Part shown: piece after piece, positions 22,246-33,046 of the stretch | How the letters are laid out: each line of letters starts with the position of its first letter | Numbering within the stretch: the stretch's first letter is position 1 | Assembly (NCBI GenBank): GCA_014529385.2 | Contig: CM043944.1 | Coordinates: 63,266,248-63,330,247, forward strand | Direction: 5' to 3' | Length of the DNA: 64,000 nt | DNA from: Adiantum capillus-veneris | Lineage: Eukaryota; Streptophyta; Polypodiopsida; Polypodiales; Pteridaceae | Notes under the pieces: generated by a model | What the model was told of the DNA's origin: nothing | Seen by the model: only the letters and a program-made list of their open reading frames with translations | The model's database searches: none | Program-made: the position numbers and the translations under genes

Positions 22246-23762
22246 CACTAGAATGGTAACCTAATAGGACATAAAAGTGTCCTTTCAGGGTTTTGGGAAA
22301 AAATTCCAAAACCATAGTAGATCCACTCATTTTGAAAAATCCTTTCATAAGATTATAGTTCAATAACTACTACATATGGAAAAAATGAGAAACTTGTAAT
22401 TTTTCTCATCCCTTGGTCACTACAAGCCTCCAAAGTTGATGGACCAGTGCATTTTGCCCAAAACAACAATTTCTTACGGTTGATTGCATATAAATAAGAG
22501 TGGAGATTTTTATAGGACATGATATAAAATGCCCCGCTAGATTCAATGGGTTGGTGACCAAAACATATGGTTGCTTTTACCTCACTAGTTTTTTTTGGGC
22601 CAAAAAAATAGGTACAAAAAAGCTGCATTTTTGCCATTCTGCAGACCTATCGTCAAAGTTTCTATAGTCACCCTCAATACAGATACTATATACATGTTTT
22701 CTTAGTTCCCTTTGGGCATTTGGATTCAAAAGAAGCCAAGGAGCATGTCAAAATGATAATGCATCTCTTACAATTGAAACCTTGGGGGCAATGATAAAGT
22801 GCTAAATACAGCAAACATGAAAAAACTGGGTTTAGCATTATGACCTCTAGAAACCCATAGAAACTACTCAATATCTAGCCAAGTTTGTAGTCTATGATTA
22901 GATATGGTTACTACCTACAAAATACACACAATTGGCCTAAGAAACTAGCAATATTGAGAAAGTTATACTTGCTACTCTAAAATGTATCGTATTCTTCAGC
23001 AATCAAAAAACTCAACCATCATCATATACTATTCTATATAGCATATTAGGTCCCCCAAAACTCAAGGAAGATTAGCTTTATGTTATACATTACACTTACA
23101 CAATCAAAATTGAATTTGGATATCAAGAAAGACACCAAAAAAATCATAAAAGTGCTAATTTTGGCCAAAAAACAGGATTATGCAATTCTTGTAAATTGGT
23201 CATAACTTTCAATTTTAACACTTAGCTCTCCCTACAAGCATCAAAACATGTTGAGAACTATGAAGGCCTAACCTCTAGCCATCTAAACCTCACAAACATG
23301 AAGTTTAGAGTGGTATAGTTGCCAAAATTTGAAAAAAAGCCAAAAACAGCACCCGTTTTTTCACACAGTTTAGGTTCAAAAATGTTGTGCAAGAGTAAGG
23401 TCAATGGTGAGATCGATACTCCCAAAAAATTGCTTAGTTTTTTTCAGCTCATAAGGCAACTTTGTGGATATATGGCACCTTGAAATCCATTCTCATACTC
23501 TTCAAATAATTCATGCAAAATGGTCACTTAATAGGACACAAAAGTGTCCAAGGACATAAATGTGTCCTGTTACCATTCTAGTGTTAATGGTGAGATCCAT
23601 ACTCAAAAAAAATGCTCAGTTTTTTTCAGCTCATAAGGCAACTTTGTGGATATATGCACCTAGAAATTCATTTTCATACTCTTCAAATAACTTAAGCAAA
23701 ATGGTCACTTACAGGACACAAAAGTGTCCAAGGACATAAAGTGTCCTGTTGCCATTCTAGTG
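22246..23762. mobile_element. TTAA-type DNA transposon copy 1 (non-autonomous)
   Basis: Bounded by TTAA (22242-22245 and 23763-23766). Terminal inverted repeats start CACTAGAATGG on both ends. Subterminal palindromes of the form GGACA-n-TGTCC occur near each end. It is absent from the paralogous LTR, where the site reads CATTAAGAC near 33540. It is 1517 bp, 178 bp longer than copy 2 because its right end is tandemly duplicated (an internal end plus TTAA at 23578-23587). Ends and target resemble piggyBac, but no transposase was recognised. Confidence 0.85.
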
Positions 23763-25117
23763 TTAAGAAAACCCTTGAAAACAGTATTGAAAACATTCTT
23801 TTAGCAAACAAGCGTCTTTAGACTTAAGACAAGGTACTGTCATTCTGAAGTATCTCTTGACCAGTACTGGTTGTCTGAAACCACCTATACACGGGTGAAA
23901 AAACGGCACCCATTCCTTATTTACAAAAACTGGGGTGGAAAAAGCCATCACCCATAGTCCGGGCACCCATACGCAAACAGGTTGCCCATACAACCGGGCG
24001 GTTCCTCTCGGATAAACTTGATATCCTAAGTGATATCCACAAGCACAAATAAGCACGGGGTAAAGACTCCACGCGTGCTGAGGAAACCGACTCATCGATG
24101 GCGGAATCTCCATCATTACTCATTACTTAAAGTAAAATATTCCAAGGAACCAGAGGTGTCTTGAGACAAGCTATATTAAGGATGGTCAAACATTTCTTTC
24201 CTAGGCCAATTAGTCATAACCCAATCATTTTTTTCCTAGTTACAATCATTGCTCATTGGTTTCTTGGAAGTTACCTTCCATTTACAACCATATTATCCTT
24301 CCTAACCCTTATGTATGCAATGATAACTTAAAAATGAACTTTAAAAGACTTAAGCGAACAAAATAGAAATCCATCTGGGACTGGTTGTTTATGTGCTGCA
24401 GCACTGGTGCCTACAGACTTTCCTCCGTAGGCCTATGACTAGGCCCAGTCTCATGGTCATTAGTGACTTTATTTCTTTTGTTGCTAATATCCTCTTCCTT
24501 GATAAGAGGATTTCCTCCGGTTCTCTTTGGAGCCATATTGGCAGCCTTTATAAAAGGACTTAATCGATTAGAATATTAATTGAATAATCTTTTTTCTTCC
24601 TTTTTAACCCAAAAATACGGATTTTTGGAATAGGTATCCTTGATAGTTATTGGATGAGATATTTCTCCTATACTTCCTTGTACTATTAGTATTCTCCCAT
24701 AATTATCATATAATTATGGGAACTATTTTAATGGATTTCTCCTTAGTCCATATTCCAAGAATATTCTATTTTTGGCTTAAGTAAATTGTAAGTTACATTT
24801 TTGTTAGTGGATTACTCACCCTAGATGTAATTTGATATGTTGTATCTTTAAGGATTTTCGGATTAACTCATAAAATTGATTTATAACTTTTTCCTTCTAT
24901 AATTATGGTCTAATTTAGGCAAACTTTGCTGACAGTAACTTGTTATACCAATTATTTATGCTAAGGTAACTTTTCCAGCCTTTAATAGTGATTTCTGACC
25001 TCAAGTATTTATTGGGTGAATATATCAATTCATTTCCTAATTTCCTTTCTCTAGTTTATACACAAAGTTGATTACTTTTAATGAAGATAAGTATCTAAAC
25101 TAATTATTTGAGGTTAA

Positions 25118-26456
25118 CACTAGAATGGTAACCTAACAGGACATAAAAGTGTCCTTTCAGGGTTTTGGGGAAAAATTCCAAAACCGTAGTAGATCCACTC
25201 ATTTTGAAAAATCCTTTCATGAGCTTATAGTTCAATAACTACTACATGTGGAAAAAATGAGAAACTTGTAATTTTTCTCATCCCTTGGTCACTACAAGCC
25301 TCCAAAGTTAATGGACCAGTGCATTTTGCCCAAAACAACAATTTCTTACGGTTGATTGCATATAGATAAGAGTGTAGATTTTTGAAGGACATGAGATAAA
25401 ATGCCCCATTAATTTCAATGGGTTGGTGACCAAAACATATGGTTTCTTTTACCTCACTATTTTTTTTTGGGGGAAAAAAAAACGGTACAAAAAAGTTGCA
25501 TTTTTGCCATTTTGCGGACCTATCATCAAAGTTTCTATAGTCACGCTCAATACAGATACTATATACATGTTTTCTTAGTTCCCTTTGGGCCTCTGGATTC
25601 AAAAGGAGCCATGGAGCATGTCAAAAGGATAATAGATCTCTTACAACTGGAACCTTGGGGGCAATGATAAAGTGCTAAATACACCAAACATGAAAAAACT
25701 GGGTTTAGCATTATGACCTCTAGAAACCCATAGAAACTACTCAATATCTAGCCAAGTTTGTAGTCTATGATTAGATATGGTTACTACCTACAAAATACAC
25801 ACAATTGGTCTAAGAAACTAGCAATATTGAGAAAGTTATACTTGCTACTCTAAAATGTATCGTATTCTTCAGCAATCAAAAAACTCAACCATCATCATAT
25901 ACTATGCTATATAGCATATTAGGTCCCCCAAAACTCAAGGAAGATTAGCTTTATGTTATACATTACACTTACACAATCAAAATTGAATTTGGATATCAAG
26001 AAAGCCACCAAAAAAATCATAAAAGAGCTAATTTTGGCCAAAAACCAGGATTATGCAATTCTTGTAAATTGGTCATAACTTTCAATTTTAACACTTAGCT
26101 CTCCCTACAAGCATCAAAAAATGTTTAGAACTATGAAGGCCTAACCTCTAGCCATCTAAACCTCACAAACATGAAGTTTAGAGTGGTATAGTTGCCAAAA
26201 ATTGAAAAAAAGCCAAAAACAGGACCCGTTTTTTCACACAGTTTAGGTTCAAAACTGTTGTGCAAGAGTAAGGTTAATGGAGAGATCGATACTCAAAAAA
26301 AATTGCTAAGTTTTTTTCAGCTCATAAGGCAACTTTGTGGATATATAGCACCTAGAAATTCATTTTCATACTCTTCAAATAATTCAAGCAAAATGGTCAC
26401 TTAACAGGACACAAAAGTGTCAAAGGACATAAAAGTGTCCTGTTACCATTCTAGTG
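25118..26456. mobile_element. TTAA-type DNA transposon copy 2 (non-autonomous)
   Basis: 1339 bp, flanked by TTAA (25114-25117 and 26457-26460), same termini CACTAGAATGGTAAC and same subterminal GGACA/TGTCC palindromes as copy 1; the two are nearly identical by eye. The empty site GAGGTTAAGATAATT is preserved at about 34851 in the other LTR. A minus-strand frame of 125 codons (25602-25225) has a partly disrupted counterpart in copy 1 but matches nothing I know. Confidence 0.88.
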
Positions 26457-26459
26457 TTA

Positions 26460-27440
26460 AGATAATTATCACGGATTTCATATGATGTGATTTACATCTG
26501 ATAATTATCTCAAAGAATTTGGGATTAGTTTCCTATTTTCTCCTAAAAATAGTGTAATTTTGTTGGAATTATTTTTCTATTTTCTAGTTTTTATTTTCCC
26601 CTAAAACTAGAGTAATTATACTGAGATAATCAATTAAAATAATTATTTGAGATCAAAATAATTATCACTTGTTCCATGATATTTGATTTACATTGATATT
26701 TATCTAAAAGCATTTTGGATCAATTTTTGATATTTATCTAAAAGCATTTTGGATCAATTTGCTATTTTTTCCTTTTTGATTTTCCCTAAAAATATGGTAA
26801 TTATTCTAAGATAATTAGGTAAGCTTATTATCTGAGATTAAGATAAATATCATGGCTTTACTAAGATGATATCTACCTCTCATAATTATGTCAAAGCATT
26901 TTGTATCCATTTGTGTTTTTTCCCCTTTTAATTTCCCCTAAATAGAGTGTAATTATGCTGAGATAACTAGTTAAACTAATGATTTGAGGTTAAAATAATT
27001 CTCATGGGTTTCCAAAGATGAATTTTACGTCTAATAATTATCTCAAAGAATTTTGGATCACTTTGCTCTTCTCCCCTTTTTAATTTCCCCTAAAAACAGT
27101 GTAATTTTGCTAAGATAATTAGGTAAACTAATTATCTAAGGTAAAGATAATTATCAAGCATTTATTAAGATGTAATTTACTTCTAATAATTATCTCCAAG
27201 CATTTTGGATCAAGTTGCTATTTTTTGCCCTTGAATTTCTCCTAAAAACAGTGTAATTTTGCTAGGATAATTAGATATACTAATTATCTAAGGTTAAGAT
27301 AATTATCAAGGAATTTGTAAGATGTGGTTTACCTCTAATAAATATCTTAAAGCATTTTGGATTAGTTTGATCATTTCCCCCTTTATTTTTCTCTCAAAAC
27401 TAGTGTAATTGTGCTTAATTAATTATGAAAATTACTTATA
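26460..27440. repeat. Tandem array in C 3' LTR, six units of ~150-190 bp
   Basis: Each unit has the same order of landmarks: GATAATTATC, a GATGTGATTTAC-like block, TAATTATCTCAAAGCATTTTGG, a pyrimidine tract with TTTTCCCC, then AACAGTGTAATT. Unit starts fall at about 26461, 26638, 26831, 26990, 27141 and 27295. Confidence 0.8.
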
Positions 27441-28351
27441 AAACTACAAGATAATTTTGCTAGTATAATGACAGTGTAACATAGCTGTGATAGTTATTTC
27501 ATCTTAATCTAAACTTAATTAGTATAATTATCATTAATTTATGGTTAAAATGGATACTTTCAGCCCTAATATGATATAATAATTAATTAGCTTAGTATCC
27601 CTAAGCTTAATCACAATAATCAGCATAGAATTTTGAACTAAGAGAGAATTTTTGAGTATACATAGGCTTAATCTTCAATAAGTTAAAAAAATTATAAATA
27701 GGTGAACCTAGCTTTGCTAATTAAGAAAGGTTAGTGCTAATTACTGTTGATTAACCAACTAGAGCTTTGCTCTCTAGTGATTTCTACGTAGAGGTCTCTC
27801 TAGATGAGAGAGAATGTACCAAGGCTCCGAGTCTAATTTTTTGTGAAGGAAGGGGGTCTTTTTATAGTTTTTCTGGGCCCCTGGACTGTTCTTGGCACGT
27901 TTTGACACCTCAAGCAAGGCCCCAGCTTCCATGTAGCACCACCTACTGCTAAAATTATCCCGAGTAGGTTCCCCACAGCTCCACACAGCCCCCTCAGCTT
28001 CCAGAATCAATTATGACTAATTTCACTGATTTTGAATGATGAAAATTGAAAATATCAGTAATTTTTAGAACCTTAGGATAAGAAAGTCTTTGTTAATAAT
28101 AATTACTGAAACCATCCAATTTTACTTAACTAATTAAATTCCTAGTATAGCCTTTCAGGGCCCGTAACTTTTCCAGATTTTATCGGAATTTGACTCTGAA
28201 AAATACTAACCATAGTAAAACTCTGGTTATGATTCCAAAAATACCAATATCAACCATGATTGAATCATTCTACAGTGTTTTCAAGTTAAATTTACAGTCT
28301 TTGTACAATTTCTAAGGTTTCAGAAACTGGAAACCTTACAATCACCCCAAC

Positions 28352-28850
28352 TTAAGGAATTGAGATGTCCTCATCAGAACCGAAACTGGGGAAATTTTTG
28401 TGAAGTAAGACTTCGTCCTCCCATGTGGCGTCTTCAGTGGGGTAGTCCTCCCATTTTACTAAATGTTCTCTAATAACTCTATTTTGTAGACTCCTTTCCC
28501 TAGTATCGAGAATACAATCTGGTTGGAGTTCAAGAATTCCCTGCTTCTGCATCACAATCTGCTCGTCGTCTAGAGTGTGATTGGGATTTGGGATGTAGAG
28601 TTTTAGAAGACTGATATGGAATACATTATGGACTTTGAGGTGTTCAGGTAGTTTTAATTTGTAATCTTGCTCAATGATTATTTTAATCACTTCATAAGGT
28701 CCACAATATCTGGGGCTTAGTTTTTTGTATTTTTCGAAGGATAAAGTGCTTCTCTTTGGCCATACCCTAAGGAATACTTTATCCCCTTGTTTGAAAAACC
28801 GATCAGCATAATGTTTTTGGCGGTCCTTAGCTGCCTGAATGTCCTATCGT
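28352..28850 (-). pseudogene. C integrase C-terminus and chromodomain
   Basis: The frame 28690-28352 has KLKLPEHLKVHNVFHISLL, the GPY/F-distal segment of chromovirus integrases, then a chromodomain ending REHLVKWEDYPTEDATWE, with the aromatic positions kept. This module targets integration to particular histone marks in related elements. The end of the frame contains the AGGA hairpin at 28364-28375. The frame upstream (to 28850) is broken but shows KPGDKVFLRV-like residues. Confidence 0.8.
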
Positions 28851-29640
28851 ATGGCTTTGGTTTGGGCATCCATCTCCTCCAACATTTGCTTTGAAGCTTC
28901 TACTCTTGTAGTAGGGTCAAAAAAGTTGAGGGGTGATATACATTCATGCCCGTAAAGAGAATTAAATGGTGACATCCCAATGCTTTTGAAATGAGGAATT
29001 ATAGGCGAATTCCACCAGACGAAGAAATTGTATCCATTTTCGGGGTTCTCTACTACAGTAGGCTCTAAGGATGTCTTCAATAACTTGATTCACTCGTTCC
29101 GTCCGGCCGTCCGTCTGAGGGTGATAGGACGTACTGAAACGTAGCTCGGTACCTAAGGATTCAAATAAAGCTTTCCAAAATTTTGAAGTAAATTTGGCAT
29201 CTCTGTCAATGAATATTCTCTTAGGAAGTCCGTGTAATCTGAAGATCTCTTTGATAAATAAACGGCTTATGTCTGATGCAGTGTAAGTTGTTTTTATAGG
29301 CATCAAACGAGATACTTTAGTCAACATATACACTACTACCATAATGGAGTCCGAACCCCCTTGAACAGTGGGAAGGCCTGTTACAAAGTCCATGCTAAAG
29401 AGTTCCCACTTCATTTGAGGAATGTCCAGAGGTTGAAGTTTTCCTGGCATCATTACTCGTTCAGCCTTAATCCTTTGACAGGAAAGACATTGTTTGATGT
29501 AGCAAAGAATATCTCCTTTCATTCCTGGCCAGAAATAGCTTTTCCTTATGGCAGTAAGGGTCTTTGCATAGCAAGGATGGCCGGCACTGGACCGTTGTGT
29601 CTTTCAGAAAGGATTAACTCCTTTAATGTTGGATTCTTAG
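28844..29640 (-). pseudogene. C integrase zinc domain and core
   Basis: CLSCQRIKAE (second half of the zinc finger) is followed by the catalytic core with Asp in FSMDFVTGLP, Asp in IFIDRDAKF and Glu in DGRTERVNQ; the D,D-35-E triad appears intact. The frame breaks at about 28970, where a second frame continues with WWNSPIIPHFKSIGMSPF. The N-terminal His pair near 29580 lies in another frame. Confidence 0.8.
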
Positions 29641-29718
29641 GAATGTGAAGCCAATACTTATAATAGAGAAGCCCATCCTCAAGTGAATAATCCTTGATTC
29701 TATCTTTCTCTTTCTCTT

Positions 29719-30060
29719 TTAGGTCCTATTGATTGAGAAGTTTTTGATAATCATCATCTTCCAGGGAATGACAGCTAGGAGTTCCAAATCATGAGTTGGA
29801 TAATTCAGCTCGTGGATTCTTAATTTTCGAGAAGTAAAGGCGACTGGTCTGCCTTCTTGGTTTAAGACTCCTCCTATAGCAAGACCGCTGGCATCTGTTA
29901 CTACTTCAAACTCTTGAGTGAAGTCAGGAAGTTTGAGTACAGGGGCTATTGTGAGATTTTGTTTTAGTTTGAGGAAACAGTCCTCCTGTTCTTTTTCCCA
30001 AGTAAGTTTGGCTGCCCAAGAATCCTTGAATCTCACTAACCGTTTTGGGTTGTGGCCAAT
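29719..30060 (-). pseudogene. C RNase H
   Basis: Ty3-type RNase H: LTWEKEQEDCFLKLK, then VVTDASGLAIGGVL with the first catalytic Asp, then AFTSRKLRIHELNYPTHDLELLAV with the Glu. The frame is lost soon after LAV, and the rest of the domain is missing or degraded before the integrase. Confidence 0.75.
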
Positions 30061-30560
30061 ATATTATGTCCTTAATCTTTGTGGGGTCTACTGAGATTCC
30101 TCCAGGGTTTATTATAAAACCAAGAAAACTAGCTTCAGGCATGGAAAACACACATTTACTCATCTTGGCATATAACTGATGTTGGCATAGAAATTGAAGT
30201 ACTTTACGTACATGGCCTTCATGCTCTTTTTCATCTTTGGAATGTACCAAGATATTATCGAAAAACACCAGCAAAAAATCATTCAAATATTCTCCGAATA
30301 TATCCTTGATGAGACGGTTAAAAGTCACAGGATCATTCATAAGACCGAAAGGCATCACAATGAACTCATAATGCCCATACCGGGTGTTGAATGCAGTTTT
30401 GTAAAGATTGACTCCTTAATCCGGATTTGATGGTAACGTGATCTAAGATCAATTTTTGTAAATACCTTGGCTCCATGTAATCTATCAAGTAATTCGTCAA
30501 TGTGAGAAATAGGATACTTATTCTTTACTGTTACCTGGTTAAGCCCCCTCTAATTGATGC
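30061..30560 (-). pseudogene. C reverse transcriptase, catalytic part
   Basis: The frame 30358-30060 shows MPFGLMNDPVTFNRL, then VFFDNILVHSK at the YxDD box: the second catalytic Asp is Asn (GAT to AAT), which should abolish polymerisation. Upstream, in a different frame, are [13 protein letters not shown] and [15 protein letters not shown] or frame break joins it to the N-terminal RT piece. Confidence 0.8.
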
Positions 30561-31300
30561 AGAGATGTAAAGATCCATCCTTATTCTTTTGGAATAGAAC
30601 AGGCGCTCCCCAGGGTGAAATGCTTGGTCTTATGAATCCTTGTTCAATAAGCTGACGAAGCTGTTCTTTTAACTCAATAGCTTCAGGGAGAGACATTTTG
30701 TAGGGTCTTTTTGAAGTTTGTTCACTACTTGGAAAGGTTTCTATTTTGTGGTCTATGTCCCTTGGAGGAGGTAAATTTGCGAGATCTTCTGAAAATTTAT
30801 CCGAAAATTTCTTCAGCCATTCTAGAGTTGTGTTGTTCTTTGAATCATCAGCTTTATTAAGTTTTACTACAAAGATCTGTTGCCCCTTGCATAATCCCTT
30901 TAGAAGTCGACTAGCCTTAACTAAATGAGCCTTAGGCTTCCCATTTGATCCTTCTACTAACATTTCTTCACCTAAGTGATTTTTGAAGGATAGGTTCCCT
31001 TGAGCACAGTGAATATGGGCTTGATTTTTGATTAACCAATCCATTCCTAGAATACCGTCATAGATTCCTACTGGTAGAGTTTGAAAGTAAGATGAAGTAA
31101 GGATTTCTCCTACTTCAAACTCAACTTACCCGGTTGTAAATTGAGATAGAACCTCTTTCCTATTTGATAGTTCTACCACTAATTTCTTGGTGGGATATTG
31201 GTTCAATTTAAGTTTCCTGAAACATTAAGGGGAGAGAAAAGAGTGTGTACTGCCACAATCTATAAGTAATTCAAATTTTTCACTTCTCTGTTTGCAGTGG
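30550..31300 (-). pseudogene. C protease and RT N-terminal part
   Basis: Near 31245-31275 the minus frame reads LLIDCGSTHSFL, the retropepsin loop with D-C-G in place of D-S-G. The frame 31044-30550 holds MDWLIKNQAHIHC (protease end), the linker and the RT entry with IEQGFIRPSISPWGAPVLF. It ends in a stop after LHLCIN. Confidence 0.75.
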
Positions 31301-32160
31301 TTTGGATGATAGCATACTGTTGCCGAGCTCCAGGGTTATCAATGGCGGAAAAAAGAGTAGCTCTTTCGTCTTCCTCATCCAACAAGGTTGGCTCTCCTAC
31401 TGCTGCATAAGTTGTGGCTCCTCTACCACTTCCTCTGCCTCGTCCTCTATTTCCTCTACCTTTTTGATTATTTCCTTGTCCTATCTAAGTTTGAGGAGTG
31501 GTTCCGATAAAAACTTGGGGATTTTTCCCCTTGGGGCATTGGCTCCTATAGTGGCCCATTCTATTGCATCCATGCATCTGATGTTTGGAAAAGTCTTCTC
31601 TATAGCGGAGACAGCTGACACTGCCCTTCGTTGATTTCCTTGGTTGTAATTTCCCCTTGCTCTTCCTCTAAAGTTATTGTAGTTGTAATAGCTTCTTGTA
31701 GGGGGATTTCCTTCAGCTGCAAGTGGTTTAGCTCTCAGAAGAGCATCTTGAATAGATATAGGTCTCATAGCTTCTAAGCGGATACTTAAAGGTTTGTTTA
31801 CACCCTGGGTGCATAACGTCGTAAAGACACATATTTGGTGTAGTACTCTTCCAAAGTAAGCCCTAATTGTTTGAGGGCAAAGAATTCATTCATTTTAATA
31901 GCTTGGTGAGCTGGAGGAAGATATCTTTCTTTCACTGCCTACTTCATTCTTTCTGAGGAGGGACTAATGGAAGGGTTATCTCTACAGTATTGTTTCCACC
32001 AGAGTTTTGCATCTCCGATGAGTCGAAACATTCCTAACATTGCCTGATTTTCCAAAGCAGTTCCTGCTGCCAAGAAATAATAATCCATGGCGTTCCCTCT
32101 CCCTTGAAGGTTGGGAGTTGAACTTGTTTTACCAGTAGTTTCTTTTCCTGAGTGGGAGTG
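31300..32160 (-). pseudogene. C Gag remnants
   Basis: Broken minus frames recover Gag core segments (GDAKLWWKQY, PPAHQAIKMNEFFALKQ, LTLEEYYTKYVSLRRY) and an RNA-binding region with GNYNQGNQRR. A zinc knuckle remnant reads MHGCNRMGHYRSQC with the first Cys lost. Stops and at least two frameshifts are present. Confidence 0.65.
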
Positions 32161-33032
32161 TAGAGGCTTTTTGCATTACCCTGGGTTTTTAGTTAATGAA
32201 GATCTTTCAATGATAACAATAATTTTGTTTCATCATGCAATTTTTTCTAATCTATATACTTTTGAAATTTTGAATGAAAACAGAAATCCGACAATTACTA
32301 TAACCATCTCAATTAAACTACACAAAGCATGTCATAAAACCATGGTATATACAAGAGTTAATACAACACTGACTCATACTATGTACAAGATGGACTCATG
32401 ATATATACAAGATGGACTCATACTATATACAAGATGGACTCATGCTATGTACAAAGTGTAACTCTCTATACCAAAATCCTCTTCACCATTGGTGGGTCTG
32501 GCAGGGGATCAAAAAATATAACATCTTTTGGTCCCCTAGATTTTGGGCCTACCCTCATGGGTCTCATCCTACCTGGGTATATTACCTTGGCTACCTAATC
32601 ATATACCCACTGATTTTGTGACACTTCTACGCCATCTATAGTAATGGTCTGATTCTTCAGTCCCACTGAAAAAAAAAACTTCAATGGTCCGAAGTGTTTT
32701 TGCCCACTTGAGTCTTTTCAAATTGAGTGCCAAACCTTCTATCTATCCCGCATCAATCAGAAAAATTCCGCCAAACTGTGACCAGCTGATTCCCCATGTA
32801 GTAGGAGGGGAAAACATCTCATCTAATAATTGCATGATGAAAATTTACTGGAGTTGCAAGCAGCCTCGAACATGATGTTGAAAATCACAAACTTTCGGTA
32901 AGCTTGGCGGATATTTTCCTATATTGATAGGGAAATTCTCATTTCACAACATACCATAATTAAAAATGCAATATAACTTGTGCCTGCTCTCTCAACTTTT
33001 TCCATCCTAAGGTCAGGACCTTGTTAGACCAT
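32160..33032 (-). other. C leader and start of Gag region
   Basis: Between Gag core and PBS; no convincing frame. It contains a 22-bp tandem repeat at 32372-32455 (about four units of ACTCATACTATGTACAAGATGG with small changes). The Gag N-terminus should lie here but is too decayed to place. Confidence 0.45.
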
Positions 33033-33044
33033 GCTCTGATACCA
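33033..33044 (-). other. Primer-binding site of C (initiator Met)
   Basis: Minus strand TGGTATCAGAGC, the standard initiator-Met tRNA complement, two bases from the LTR edge. Confidence 0.9.
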
Positions 33045-33046
33045 CT

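Larger units (their letters stand above)
21735..28340 (-). repeat. 3' LTR of chromovirus C (with two insertions)
   Basis: 6606 bp, of which about 2.9 kb are two TTAA-flanked transposons inserted after C arrived. The rest aligns to 33047-37114. Compared with that copy it has six rather than nine units of the tandem array, and it keeps about 75 bp near 23930-24010 lost from the other. A candidate minus-strand TATA box (CTATAAAAAGA) is at about 27857-27867. Confidence 0.9.

Noticed and set aside
25225-25602. 125-codon frame in the TTAA transposon as a possible transposase
   Set aside because: No catalytic Asp pattern or family motif was recognised, and the matching frame in copy 1 is shortened to 94 codons. 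I leave the element as non-autonomous.
27774-28010. 78-codon minus-strand frame near the LTR TATA of C
   Set aside because: The equivalent part of the other LTR is not open over the same length; LTR sequence.
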